Origin: FEN-1099 sp964511015
Lineage (GTDB): Bacteria; Lernaellota; Lernaellaia; Lernaellales; Lernaellaceae
Assembly: GCA_964511015.1 (NCBI GenBank)
Contig: CAZEDX010000001.1
Location: forward strand, 62,001 to 126,000
Direction of reading: 5' to 3'
DNA: 64,000 bases
Both the position numbers and the translations under genes were made by a program. The notes under the pieces were generated by a model. It ran no database searches, had not been told where the DNA came from, and saw only the letters and a program-made list of their open reading frames with translations. The first letter of the stretch is position 1, and each line of letters starts with the position of its first letter. Below, one piece after another: positions 1-8,213 of the stretch.

Positions 1-849
1 AAACATGATATTAGTTCGCTGCGTCACATCTTCTTGGCCGGCGAACCGCTGGACGAGCCGACTTACCAGTGGGCCACACAAACCCTCAACAAGCCGATCA
101 TCGACCACTACTGGCAGACGGAAAGCGGGTGGGCCATTCTTTCCAACCACACCGGCATTGAGACGCTGCCGATTAAACCAGGTTCGCCGACCAAGCCGGC
201 TATGGGTTGGAATATGTGCGTGGTTGACGACCAGGGTCGCGACGTTCCCGACGGTACTCGTGGCATCCTGGCCGGTCGGCCGCCGTTGCCTCCTGGTGCA
301 TTGCTAACGATCTGGGGTGACGATGCCGCTTACGTCAACACCTATTGGACGAAGTTTGGTAAAGACGCGCCAATGCTCTATTGCAGCGGTGACTATGCTA
401 TCAAGGACAAAGATGGCTACTACTTTGTGCTGGGCCGCGCGGACGAAGTGATCAACGTGGCGGGCCACCGCTTGGGCACGCGCGAGGTCGAAGAGGTCCT
501 ATCGGACCACCCGAAAGTTGCGGAAGCTTCGGCCATCGGCATCGCGGACGAACTCAAGGGCCAGGAAATCGCCGCGTTTGTCGTGCTTAAACAGGGAATC
601 ACTGAAACCGACGAGGTTATCCGGAAGGAGTTGGTCCAACTCATTCGTGACCGCATCGGCGCCATCGCCACACCGAAGATCCTGCGGGTTGTTGCCTCGC
701 TGCCGAAAACCCGTTCGGGGAAGGTGATGCGGCGGGTGTTGCGGGCTTTGTGCGAGGAAAAGACATTAGGCGATCTGTCGACTCTGGAAGACGGCGCTAG
801 CGTAGAAGAGGTCCGCAAAGCGGTGGAAGGCATGGAGGGAAATAAGTAG
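1..849 (+). CDS. prpE: Propionyl-CoA/acetyl-CoA synthetase-like AMP-forming ligase, C-terminal 282 residues (5' truncated)
   Basis: The frame is open from base 1, so the start lies outside the window. The protein would activate a short-chain fatty acid to its CoA thioester through an acyl-adenylate. Visible: FLAGEPLDEP near the start, the core motif DHYWQTESGW, and GSPTKPAMGW, the spacing typical of propionyl- rather than acetyl-CoA synthetases. The hinge region is GRADEVINVAGHRLGTREVE and the C-terminal lysine motif is PKTRSGKVMRR, whose Lys is the catalytic, acetylation-controlled residue in the family. It ends with TAG, followed at once by a hairpin terminator. The substrate (propionate versus acetate) is inferred from motif flavour only. 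Confidence 0.85.
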   Translation, partial: KHDISSLRHIFLAGEPLDEPTYQWATQTLNKPIIDHYWQTESGWAILSNHTGIETLPIKPGSPTKPAMGWNMCVVDDQGRDVPDGTRGILAGRPPLPPGALLTIWGDDAAYVNTYWTKFGKDAPMLYCSGDYAIKDKDGYYFVLGRADEVINVAGHRLGTREVEEVLSDHPKVAEASAIGIADELKGQEIAAFVVLKQGITETDEVIRKELVQLIRDRIGAIATPKILRVVASLPKTRSGKVMRRVLRALCEEKTLGDLSTLEDGASVEEVRKAVEGMEGNK

Positions 850-862
850 GAACAACAACAAA

Positions 863-899
863 GGGCTCACGGGTCGGTCGACGCGTGAGCCCCTTTCTT
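863..899. terminator. Bidirectional rho-independent terminator between convergent genes
   Basis: A perfect 9-bp stem (GGGCTCACG at 863-871 with CGTGAGCCC at 884-892) and a 12-nt loop are followed by CTTTCTT on the plus strand. On the minus strand the same stem is followed by TTTGTTGTTGTT. It can serve both the synthetase gene (plus) and the lipoprotein gene ending at 918 (minus). Confidence 0.8.
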
Positions 900-917
900 G
901 TGTTGTGACAGGTCCGA

Positions 918-2018
918 CTATTCGGGCAGCTTGTAGTCAGGAACCACCAGACCATCGGTCACATCGCTCGCCATTCCGTCACCGGACAGGTAGTAGTCGT
1001 ACGACGCGTCGCCATCGAGATGGACCTTGTAGAAAGCGGCAACATAACGCCGGGAAAGCATACGAATCTGCTCGTAGTCACCGCCGCCAGTTGGGCAGAT
1101 CAGTGCCGCGCCGTCGATGATGGAATCCGGCAGATCACAGAATGTGACATGTCCGCTGTTGTTGATCTTGATCTCGATGGAAGGCGCGTTCGCATACAAG
1201 AAATACTGGTGGTAGTTGTCGGCCTGGGGCGCGCAAGCTCCACCATTGGAGCCGCCGATCAGCAAAGTAGGAATGTGGATGTCGGGCATCAGTTCCGGAG
1301 TGACTGAGGGGTATGCCGGCGTGGGCAGCGGACTCATGTCCACCGGGTCTATGGTAGCTGATGCGGTAATGCGATCGTCTTGGTAAGCGGTAAGCAGCGA
1401 GATCTTGCCACCCATCGAATGACCGGAAGTCCCAATGCGATCAAAGTCCAGTTTGTTGTAGAACGGCGAAGCGGGGTGCGATGCCTGCTCTTGCGCCCAA
1501 TCGATGATGGCTGAGGTGGTCTGCGCCAACTCGGCATGAGAAACAACGTAGTTGTTGCGCATGAGCACTACGTAGCCGTATGACGCCAAATGCTCGCCAT
1601 ACGAGAAATACAGATTCATTGGCGCGCTGAATCCCGGCCCGAAAATGACCACGGGCCGCGGACCGTTGGTGTCATCAATGCTTGCTCCGCCGTTGGCCGA
1701 GGGGTAGTAGACCCGAAGCGGTTGGTCTTTTCCGGAACTAGGGTCGGGAAATTGAACATCGGAAAACGCAGTGCCATAGGGGCCAGGCTGGCCCGGATCG
1801 GATGGCGGCTCGGTTGGTGTCGTGTCATCGTCGTCAGAATCATCGTCGATCGAGCCATCATCATCCGAGACGGAATCGTCATCGCCATTGTCGTCGTCGG
1901 TGACCATGTCGTCATCGGCGCTGTCGTCGTCGGAAGCCTCTTCGTCGGTGGAACAGGCGATCGCCCAAACTGAGAAGAAGACGACAAACAGTAGTGCAAG
2001 TGGTAAAGTATTTTTCAT
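918..2018 (-). CDS. Lipoprotein alpha/beta hydrolase with Asp-rich linker
   Basis: The 366-residue protein begins with a signal sequence ending in WAIAC (lipidated Cys near residue 22; the -3 residue is atypical). About 43 residues almost entirely of Asp with Ser, Glu and Thr follow, then an alpha/beta-hydrolase domain. The domain shows a nucleophile elbow GTSGHSMGGK, an oxyanion-like FGPGFSAP and a candidate catalytic His in NNSGHVTFCD. The fold resembles dienelactone hydrolase, chlorophyllase or PAF-acetylhydrolase, so an ester-cleaving role on the cell surface or in the periplasm is plausible; the substrate is unknown. It is monocistronic and faces the synthetase gene across a shared terminator. 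Confidence 0.75.
   Translation of the reverse strand: MKNTLPLALLFVVFFSVWAIACSTDEEASDDDSADDDMVTDDDNGDDDSVSDDDGSIDDDSDDDDTTPTEPPSDPGQPGPYGTAFSDVQFPDPSSGKDQPLRVYYPSANGGASIDDTNGPRPVVIFGPGFSAPMNLYFSYGEHLASYGYVVLMRNNYVVSHAELAQTTSAIIDWAQEQASHPASPFYNKLDFDRIGTSGHSMGGKISLLTAYQDDRITASATIDPVDMSPLPTPAYPSVTPELMPDIHIPTLLIGGSNGGACAPQADNYHQYFLYANAPSIEIKINNSGHVTFCDLPDSIIDGAALICPTGGGDYEQIRMLSRRYVAAFYKVHLDGDASYDYYLSGDGMASDVTDGLVVPDYKLPE
1821..1949 (-). repeat. Low-complexity Asp/Ser-codon tract (poly-Asp linker)
   Basis: This imperfect GAC/GAT/TCN codon repeat encodes runs such as DDDSADDD and DDDSDDDD directly after the lipobox cysteine of the hydrolase. A similar tract occurs at 15146-15247 and a shorter one in the gene starting at 15470. 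Confidence 0.85.
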
Positions 2019-2169
2019 TACGGTCTCCCTTGTTTGTAGCGGACCCGTATCAAATATGGAAGATAAGTGGCATTGAGTGTCATGTCAACATGCCGACATA
2101 GGGATTACGAGAGGAAATTGTCAGTGCAATTTAGATGTTGCGGCGACAGAGCTGTGGATGGACCGATCA

Positions 2170-2197
2170 TTGGCGAAGGTACAAATCGAGGTATAAT
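2170..2197 (+). promoter_or_regulatory. Sigma70-like promoter, unusually close to the start codon
   Basis: TTGGCG (2170-2175), a 16-nt spacer and a perfect TATAAT (2192-2197). The ATG of the downstream gene is at 2206, so transcription should begin within a few bases of it and the message would be leaderless or nearly so. No Shine-Dalgarno sequence fits in between. Confidence 0.5.
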
Positions 2198-2205
2198 CGC
2201 TAACC

Positions 2206-3852
2206 ATGTTCAACAAACATGCCCACAAATTTGCCATTCTGTCGATGCTTGTCGCCGTTGCCGCAGGGTTCGCCTTGTGGTTTCTTCAGGTTTCGTATAA
2301 TCGTCCGCGTATTGTTGGTCGACCACATTGGTTGATGTGGGATGTTGTTAGTTTCAGTCTGCGAGCGGAAGGCCAACCGACCATGGGGGCGGTTTCGGTG
2401 CCGGACGGCCACCCTCTGCTGAGCTATTCTTCGTGGTTTTTCCGCCGGTTCGGACACGACTACCGCGCGATTGTCGCCGCTCAACTCCCGTTTGTCGTGC
2501 TGTTGATGTTATCGGTCGGATTGGCTGCATGGCGAGTGGCCGGTCCAGTCGGTGGAGCACTTGGTTGTTGGGTGGCCCTGTTCGGCCCGATGACGATCGG
2601 TCTGACATCACAGATGGACGATGTGCTGATGTTGCAAGCCTGGGCCGCTTTTGCCATGGCGGTACTGCTGTGGAGCAACCGTTTACGGTGGGCATGGTTG
2701 GCGGTTGTCGGAGCAGTGTTGTTTACCCACGGCGTGCGCTGGCGGATGTGGTTCTCGAGTGAGGTGTGGACCGTTATTTCGGTGTTGAGCGGATTCGGTC
2801 CATGGTTGTTGTGGGCTTGGGGAGTGTGGTTGTGGGGACGATTCCGCCGCCCAGACGCCCAGCGGTCTCCTGCTCCCTGGATCTTGACTGTAGTGTTGGT
2901 GGTTTTCATGGTTTTGTTGCTGAGCAACGAACGGGAAATCGATCCCGGCTATCTGCTGTCCCAGAATGACCGGCCGGAAATCCGCCAACGGGGTCTCATC
3001 AATGCGCCTGCGGCAATATGGATGGTCCCGTCAGTGTGGTTGTATTCCTTTTTTGGCCCGTTCATGGCGGCCGTTTTTCCGATTTCGACCGCCGCCGCTT
3101 GGTTCTGGAACCGGAGGCGCGACATTTTGACTTATCTGGCGGGTGTGATCGTTCTGCCTACCGTTTTGTTGGTGTTGATCAACAAGAGGCAGGACTTCTA
3201 TATCGCCGGAGCAGTGCCCGCCGCGTACGTCACAATTTCAATTGGCCTTGCCGAATTGCTGCGTCGTAAAAATCACTTGTTCGTCGTGGGGACGTTGCTA
3301 CTAGCTATGTTGGCCGCTGGTTGGGCGTGGGAGTTCCGGAACCGCGGAACCGACCCCAACGACTATCTATACCCGGCCTCTTACGGTAAGGTTTTTGAAT
3401 TCATGCCGTTTCGCTATCTGGTGAACCCTAGTCTTCCTCCCAACGAATGGGAGACTCTTGGGCACTGGATTGACCGCGAGTGCACTGCAAAAAGGTTGCC
3501 GACGGTGTTTGTAGAGGATTATCCGGGCAATGGACCGCCGGCTTTTTATGTTTGGTTTAACAACCCGCATGCACGGATCGGCAATGTCTTTCGCGGTCCG
3601 CTGATTGATCCGCCGGTGTGCATGGTGTTCTTGTCCTTTAACTACCGTGGCTACAACCGCGAATTGAAAGACGTTTTGGCCGACCAACGCGAAATGCTGG
3701 CGCGACAAGGGCAACCGCTGTCGGACGAAGGGTTGGCGCGGGTGAACCGAGTTGCGGAGTATAGTGATACCTGTTCTCTCGCCGGGCGCCAACTGGGGTG
3801 GGCCACTTATCATTGTTTTCCGCCAAAACAGCAACCGCCTTCCCAACCTTGA
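2206..3852 (+). CDS. Polytopic membrane protein, possible GT-C type glycosyltransferase
   Basis: A 548-residue protein with about ten hydrophobic segments: one at residues 11-28, several between 85 and 290, and a group between 285 and 395. Soluble loops and a C-terminal soluble tail of about 150 residues follow. The first loop contains MWDVVSFSLRA and GHPLLSY, an acidic-plus-GHP arrangement reminiscent of ArnT/PMT-type (GT39) enzymes, which use lipid-linked sugars at the membrane. I could not recognise a defined family, so the enzymatic role is only a suggestion. It stands alone between a lipoprotein gene and the metal-sensor operon. Confidence 0.6.
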   Translation: MFNKHAHKFAILSMLVAVAAGFALWFLQVSYNRPRIVGRPHWLMWDVVSFSLRAEGQPTMGAVSVPDGHPLLSYSSWFFRRFGHDYRAIVAAQLPFVVLLMLSVGLAAWRVAGPVGGALGCWVALFGPMTIGLTSQMDDVLMLQAWAAFAMAVLLWSNRLRWAWLAVVGAVLFTHGVRWRMWFSSEVWTVISVLSGFGPWLLWAWGVWLWGRFRRPDAQRSPAPWILTVVLVVFMVLLLSNEREIDPGYLLSQNDRPEIRQRGLINAPAAIWMVPSVWLYSFFGPFMAAVFPISTAAAWFWNRRRDILTYLAGVIVLPTVLLVLINKRQDFYIAGAVPAAYVTISIGLAELLRRKNHLFVVGTLLLAMLAAGWAWEFRNRGTDPNDYLYPASYGKVFEFMPFRYLVNPSLPPNEWETLGHWIDRECTAKRLPTVFVEDYPGNGPPAFYVWFNNPHARIGNVFRGPLIDPPVCMVFLSFNYRGYNRELKDVLADQREMLARQGQPLSDEGLARVNRVAEYSDTCSLAGRQLGWATYHCFPPKQQPPSQP

Positions 3853-3871
3853 ATCGAACGAGATTGGGTTC

Positions 3872-3900
3872 TTGACCACAGTGAAAGTGCTCGCTAATAT
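3872..3900 (+). promoter_or_regulatory. Sigma70-like promoter of the metal-sensor operon
   Basis: TTGACC (3872-3877; 5 of 6 to consensus), a 17-nt spacer and TAATAT (3895-3900; 4 of 6). It lies 38 bases before the regulator's ATG, and its -10 element touches the inverted repeat at 3899-3918. Confidence 0.55.
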
Positions 3901-3918
3901 ACAAATAGACATTTGAAT
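3899..3918. promoter_or_regulatory. CadC/SmtB-type operator (inverted repeat)
   Basis: ATACAAAT (3899-3906), four bases, then ATTTGAAT (3911-3918): 8-bp arms with a single mismatch. From memory the core CAAATA-nn-ATTTGAATG is close to the known cad operator bound by CadC. It overlaps the -10 end and the expected transcription start, where a bound repressor would block RNA polymerase. The gene it precedes encodes a CadC-like protein, supporting autoregulation. Confidence 0.65.
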
Positions 3919-3937
3919 GTGATAGTGAGGAGTGCGT

Positions 3938-4336
3938 ATGTCGGAGTCCCGTGATACCTGCCAAGTCCGCTGTTTCGACACCAAAGTGGTGGAAAGGCTC
4001 CGCCGGATTCTGCCGGCTGATGACGATTTGGAAGAGGCCCGCATTCGCTTCTCCGCGCTGGCGGACCCGGCACGCATCAAACTGCTGGTGGCCTTGCGGG
4101 GAGGTGAGGAGTTGTGTGTATGTGACGTGGCGCAATTGTTGGGAATGCAATTTGCCGCTGCGTCGCATCACTTGCGTAAATTACGTGACCTGCGGATCCT
4201 CCGACTTCGCAATAACGGCAAGATGGCCTATTACTCATTGCGCGACCCTTTGGTGGGGGAATTGGCAGCGCTGGCACTGGGTGTGAGACGGGGTAAACAA
4301 CGAGCGGCTAAACCGTCACAGCGGAGAAATTCGTGA
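3938..4336 (+). CDS. ArsR/SmtB-family metal-sensing repressor, CadC-like
   Basis: A winged-helix repressor of 132 residues. It carries ELCVCDVAQLLG in the DNA-binding region, with the Cys-x-Cys pair that binds metal in CadC-type (Cd/Pb/Zn) sensors, and a second pair, CQVRC, near the N-terminus. In CadC the N-terminal Cys residues complete the soft-metal site, so thiophilic metal sensing is likely. The ATG at 3938 is preferred over the upstream GTG (3932) because GTGAGG lies 7 bases before it. The stop overlaps the GTG start of the next gene (GTGA), implying translational coupling to the transporters. Confidence 0.85.
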   Translation: MSESRDTCQVRCFDTKVVERLRRILPADDDLEEARIRFSALADPARIKLLVALRGGEELCVCDVAQLLGMQFAAASHHLRKLRDLRILRLRNNGKMAYYSLRDPLVGELAALALGVRRGKQRAAKPSQRRNS

Positions 4337-4962
4337 ACGCATTGGACGACACCTCGCGACACGAATTGCTAAAGCGTGGATTGCGGTTGGAAATATTCAC
4401 CCTGGCCTGGAACGTCATCGAAGGGCTGGTGGCGATTGGCGCCGGCCTTGCGTCCGGAAGTGTCGCGCTGATTGGCTTCGGCATTGATAGTTGGATCGAA
4501 ATTGTCTCTGGAGCCGCGTTGTATTGGCGATTGCGTAAGGAAAGGAACGGAGACAAGAGCGATCTGGCCGAGGAGAAAGCACGACGAGTTGTCGGCGTCA
4601 CTTTTTTCCTGCTGGCCGCTTACGTGGCCTATGAGGCGGCAACCACTCTGCTGGAGGGTAAGCAGCCGCAAGAAAGCCCGGTTGGCATCATTTTGGCCAT
4701 ACTCTCCTTGGCGATAATGCCCTTTTTGGGACTGGTCAAACGTCGTGTTGGAGTGAAATTGGGCAGCCGAGCGTTGGTGGCGGACAGCAAGGAGACTTTA
4801 GCCTGTTCATACCTGTCGGCGACGCTGTTGATCGGCCTTGGTCTGCACAGTTGGTTGGGTTGGTGGTGGGCCGATTCGGTCGCCGCGTTAATGATGGTTC
4901 CGTGGCTATGGAAAGAGGGAATGGAAGCGGTTCGCGGCGAAGAGGATGAAGAGGACGACTGA
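4333..4962 (+). CDS. CDF-superfamily / TMEM163-like cation transporter without C-terminal domain
   Basis: A 209-residue membrane protein with five or six transmembrane helices, starting at a GTG that overlaps the regulator's stop. Acidic motifs in helices, FGIDSWIE, VADSKETL and WADSVAAL, match the transmembrane metal-site helices of cation diffusion facilitators. The usual cytoplasmic C-terminal dimerisation domain is missing, and the protein ends in an acidic EEDEEDD tail. Divalent cation (probably Zn/Cd) efflux is inferred from family and from co-transcription with a CadC-like sensor and a second CDF gene. Confidence 0.75.
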   Translation: MNALDDTSRHELLKRGLRLEIFTLAWNVIEGLVAIGAGLASGSVALIGFGIDSWIEIVSGAALYWRLRKERNGDKSDLAEEKARRVVGVTFFLLAAYVAYEAATTLLEGKQPQESPVGIILAILSLAIMPFLGLVKRRVGVKLGSRALVADSKETLACSYLSATLLIGLGLHSWLGWWWADSVAALMMVPWLWKEGMEAVRGEEDEEDD

Positions 4963-4966
4963 ACCC

Positions 4967-5893
4967 ATGTCATCTGTGCATTCACATTCTCACCATGAAC
5001 ATCACCACGAGCCAGGCGAGAACAATGTAGGACGCGCACTCAACCGCCGTCGACTAGTTTCCTCGTTGTTGATTCTTTCGGTCTATTTGATAGCGGAAAT
5101 CGTCGGTGGCCTCATGGCAAATTCCCTCGCATTGTTGGCAGATGCGGGGCATATGCTGTCGGACATCGCGGCACTGGCGTTGTCGGCCTTTGCGATGCGG
5201 GTTTCACAACGTCCGCCGACGGCCAAGCGCACGTATGGCTACTATCGGGCGGAGATTCTAGCGGCACTAGCCAACGCTGCCGCGCTGTTGGCGTTGACGG
5301 TGTTCATTTTCTTCGAGTCGTACCAACGTTTTCGACAACCACCGGAAGTTGCCGGTGATCTGATGCTGGGTGTGGCGGTGGGAGGACTGATTGTCAACCT
5401 GATCACGTTACGCCTGTTGCACCATGGACGCGAGGAAAGTCTCAATGTACGTGGCGCCTGGCTACATGTGCTCGGTGACGCACTTGGCAGCGTGGGGGTG
5501 ATCGTTTCCGGTGCGCTGGTTTGGTTGTTCGACTGGAGGTGGGCAGACCCGGCGGCGTCAGCCACAATCGGAGTGTTGATCATCTATTCGTCTTGGTCGC
5601 TTATCAAGGAATCGATGGCGGTTCTCATGGAAGGGGCACCAGGGCACATTGATGTCGACGAGGTCAATCGGGCCCTCCATGCAATTTCCGGAGTAGGCGA
5701 GGTTCACGATTTGCACGTATGGACGATTACCAGTGGGATGGTAAGCTTGTCGTGTCACGTGGTTCCGAAGGAAAACTGTCGCTATGAGGAACTGCTGGCG
5801 GCTGTGCGTTCTGATCTTCATGACCGGTTCGGCATAGACCATGTAACCATCCAGATCGAACCGTCGGACTTCCGCTGCACACCCTGTTGTTGA
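4967..5893 (+). CDS. czcD: CDF-family Zn/Cd efflux protein (CzcD/ZitB-like)
   Basis: About 308 residues with a His-rich N-terminus (HSHSHHEHHHEP), six transmembrane helices, the LADAGHMLSD helix-II motif, HVLGDALGS in helix V, and a C-terminal ferredoxin-like domain (GVGEVHDLHVWTITSG). It should export Zn2+ or related metals by proton exchange at the inner membrane. An in-frame ATG at 4946 would overlap the previous gene; the ATG at 4967, just after that gene's stop, is preferred. The protein ends in CTPCC, a possible extra thiol site. It is the third gene of the operon driven from 3872. Confidence 0.85.
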   Translation: MSSVHSHSHHEHHHEPGENNVGRALNRRRLVSSLLILSVYLIAEIVGGLMANSLALLADAGHMLSDIAALALSAFAMRVSQRPPTAKRTYGYYRAEILAALANAAALLALTVFIFFESYQRFRQPPEVAGDLMLGVAVGGLIVNLITLRLLHHGREESLNVRGAWLHVLGDALGSVGVIVSGALVWLFDWRWADPAASATIGVLIIYSSWSLIKESMAVLMEGAPGHIDVDEVNRALHAISGVGEVHDLHVWTITSGMVSLSCHVVPKENCRYEELLAAVRSDLHDRFGIDHVTIQIEPSDFRCTPCC

Positions 5894-5896
5894 GGC

Positions 5897-6970
5897 TTAA
5901 TTGTTGGGCTTTTCCAACACCGCGCGGGCGGTCTGCTCCAAGACCTGAACGGCGAACACCAGCATCGCAAAGCGAGGGTCTTTGGTCTGACCGTGGAAGA
6001 ACCGGTAGTAAATCTGTTGCGCGATGACCGCTAGGCGAAACAAGCCGAAGCAATAGTAAAAGTCGAATGACGCGATCGATCGGCCGGTCTTCTCGGCGTA
6101 GCGCTCGACCATTTGCGTTCGGGTGAACATGCCGGGTAGGTGGGTTGGCAACTGGCGAATCATCTGCATCGATTCCGGGTCACCGCTATCGACCCAGTAG
6201 GCCAGACCAGAACCAAGATCCATCAGCGGATCGCCGATCGTCGCCATTTCCCAATCGAGCACACCAACGATCTTGGTCGGGTCGGTAGTATCAAGCACAA
6301 GATTGTCGAATTTGTAGTCGTTGTGGATGATCGTCGGGTGCTGGTCATCCGGTGGCTGGCAATCTAGCAGCCATTTCATCACTGCTTCGAAATCAGGCGC
6401 GTCGGGTGTCCGGGCCCGGCGGTAGCGTTCACTCCAACCTTCGACCTGTCGCCGTACGTATCCTTCCGGCTTGCCGTAGCCGGCCAGACCGATCGCGTGG
6501 TAGTCGATCTGGTGGAGTTGCACCCAAACATCGATTGTACGCTCGCATAGCGCGTGGGCCTGCTCGGCGGAAAGGCTCATTCCTTTTGGAAGACTGGCGC
6601 GCAGAATAATGCCGCGCAAGCGCTCCATTACATAGAATGGCGCATCGGTAATCGCCGGGTCATCGCAATAAGCCAAGGGAGCCGGACAGAAAGAAAAGAC
6701 CGGACGTAGCGCTTGCAACATCCGATACTCGCGACCCATGTCGTGAGCGGATTTGGCTTTGGTGCCAAATGGTGGACGCCGCAATACCAATTCGGTTTCA
6801 CCGACGGAGATCAAGTAGGTCAGGTTGGAAAAACCGCTGGGGAACTGCTGGACGGTCAAATCCCCGTCCAGGTTAGGAATCACCGACTTAAGAAAACCGG
6901 CGAGTCTGGTCCAATCGAGGTCTTCGCCGTCGCGAATCGGTTTGGGTTTGTCGAGAAAGTCGGCGTCCAT
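5897..6970 (-). CDS. APH-family phosphotransferase, ACAD10/11 kinase-domain type (LvaA-like)
   Basis: 357 residues of aminoglycoside-phosphotransferase/choline-kinase fold. Visible are a nucleotide-binding N-lobe (QFPSGFSNLTYLI), the catalytic HNDYKFDNLVLD and the metal-binding GVLDWEMATIGDPLMDLG. This subfamily is usually next to, or fused to, an acyl-CoA dehydrogenase; in animal ACAD10/ACAD11 and bacterial LvaA it phosphorylates the hydroxyl of 4-hydroxyacyl-CoA. The acyl-CoA dehydrogenase gene lies directly upstream, 11 bases away on the same strand, so that function is favoured over antibiotic resistance. It is the last gene of a three-gene operon. Confidence 0.8.
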   Translation of the reverse strand: MDADFLDKPKPIRDGEDLDWTRLAGFLKSVIPNLDGDLTVQQFPSGFSNLTYLISVGETELVLRRPPFGTKAKSAHDMGREYRMLQALRPVFSFCPAPLAYCDDPAITDAPFYVMERLRGIILRASLPKGMSLSAEQAHALCERTIDVWVQLHQIDYHAIGLAGYGKPEGYVRRQVEGWSERYRRARTPDAPDFEAVMKWLLDCQPPDDQHPTIIHNDYKFDNLVLDTTDPTKIVGVLDWEMATIGDPLMDLGSGLAYWVDSGDPESMQMIRQLPTHLPGMFTRTQMVERYAEKTGRSIASFDFYYCFGLFRLAVIAQQIYYRFFHGQTKDPRFAMLVFAVQVLEQTARAVLEKPNN

Positions 6971-6981
6971 GATTCATTTCC

Positions 6982-8193
6982 CTAGCGAACAAATTTGCCT
7001 TCGTAGCGGCGGGCCATACGTTTGCCAAACGAGATTTTGTGCACTTCGTCCGCACCGTCGTAGATGCGCGCTGCTCTTTCATGGCGGAAGAGAAAGGCAA
7101 GAATTGTATCGTCGGTCATGCCCAGACCACCATGAACTTGCAAGGCGCGGTCGACAACGTGTTGCATGGTATTGGCCACGACAAATTTGATCATACCGAT
7201 TTCGTCGCGAGCAGCCTTGGCACCGACCTGGTCGATTTTCCACGCGGCATGGAGTGTCATCAACCGCGCGGCTTGAATTTCCGCCGCGCATTCCGCGATC
7301 CAGGTCTGAATGATTTGGCGCGAGGCTAGCGTCCTTCCATCGGGTGAAATGACTCTTTCGTTCGCACGCTTGCACAGCAGATCAAAAGCACGATTGCAGA
7401 TGCCAAGCCAGCGCATGCAATGATGAATGCGGCCTGGACCAAGGCGTTCCTGCGCGATAGCGAAACCGAAACCCGCGCCGCCGAGGAGATTCTTCTGTGG
7501 CACCCGGCAGTTCTGGAATAATACTTCGCCATGACTGAAGTAGTCGCTGCCGGCATGCCCCATAACCGGAATGTTGCGCACCAACTCGTAGCCCGGTGTG
7601 CCGGTCGGCACGATGATCATGCTGGCCCGCAGATGCGGCGGCGCGTCCGGATGCGTGACCACCATGACGATGGCAAAGTCGCTACCATCTGCGCCGGTGG
7701 TATACCACTTGCGGGCATTGATCACGTAGTCGTCGCCATCGATGACGGCCGTGCCGGCAAGCATGACTGGATTCGAGCCGGGCATGTCGATTTCGGTCAT
7801 GGCGAAACAACTACGGATCTCGCCAGCCACCAACGGCCGTAGGTACTTTTCTTTTTGCTCGGCGTTGCCGTAGAGATGTAGGATTTCCATGTTTCCGGCA
7901 TCGGGAGCCTGGCAGCCAAAGACATAGTGCCCTAGCGGGGACCGTCCCAGTGCCTCCGAAATGAGGCCGTGGTCAAGTAAGCCCAGGCCCATGCCGCCGT
8001 ATTCCTGCGACTGGTTAGGCGCCCACAATTCCATCTGTTTGACCAAACGCCGTTTTTCTGCCAGCACAGGTAGCATCTCTTTGAAATCATGGACCAGGAA
8101 TTCAGGTTCAAGCGGAATCAGTTCCCGTTCGACGAACTCGTTGGTCATGGCCAACACGGTTTGCATCCGGTCGGAGATTGAGAAGTCCATCAC
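6982..8193 (-). CDS. Acyl-CoA dehydrogenase family protein, ACAD10/11-like
   Basis: 403 residues with the acyl-CoA dehydrogenase fold: the FAD/substrate motif CFAMTEIDMPGSNP, the middle beta-domain with KWYTTGA, and the C-terminal helical domain with VHGGLGMTDDT and RIYDGADEVHK. Members of the ACAD10/11 branch act on phosphorylated 4-hydroxyacyl-CoA, eliminating phosphate, rather than as simple fatty acyl-CoA dehydrogenases. Between the APH kinase and a histidine phosphatase gene, this gene fits that scheme. An ordinary medium-chain activity with the nearby ETF is the alternative. The start is one of two adjacent ATG codons (8193 or 8190). Confidence 0.85.
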   Translation of the reverse strand: MMDFSISDRMQTVLAMTNEFVERELIPLEPEFLVHDFKEMLPVLAEKRRLVKQMELWAPNQSQEYGGMGLGLLDHGLISEALGRSPLGHYVFGCQAPDAGNMEILHLYGNAEQKEKYLRPLVAGEIRSCFAMTEIDMPGSNPVMLAGTAVIDGDDYVINARKWYTTGADGSDFAIVMVVTHPDAPPHLRASMIIVPTGTPGYELVRNIPVMGHAGSDYFSHGEVLFQNCRVPQKNLLGGAGFGFAIAQERLGPGRIHHCMRWLGICNRAFDLLCKRANERVISPDGRTLASRQIIQTWIAECAAEIQAARLMTLHAAWKIDQVGAKAARDEIGMIKFVVANTMQHVVDRALQVHGGLGMTDDTILAFLFRHERAARIYDGADEVHKISFGKRMARRYEGKFVR

Positions 8194-8213
8194 GCGCTCC
8201 TTGCCCGGTGGGG

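Noticed and set aside
5897..6970. Aminoglycoside resistance gene
   Set aside because: Although of APH fold, it is in an operon with an acyl-CoA dehydrogenase, as in the ACAD10/11 and LvaA systems.
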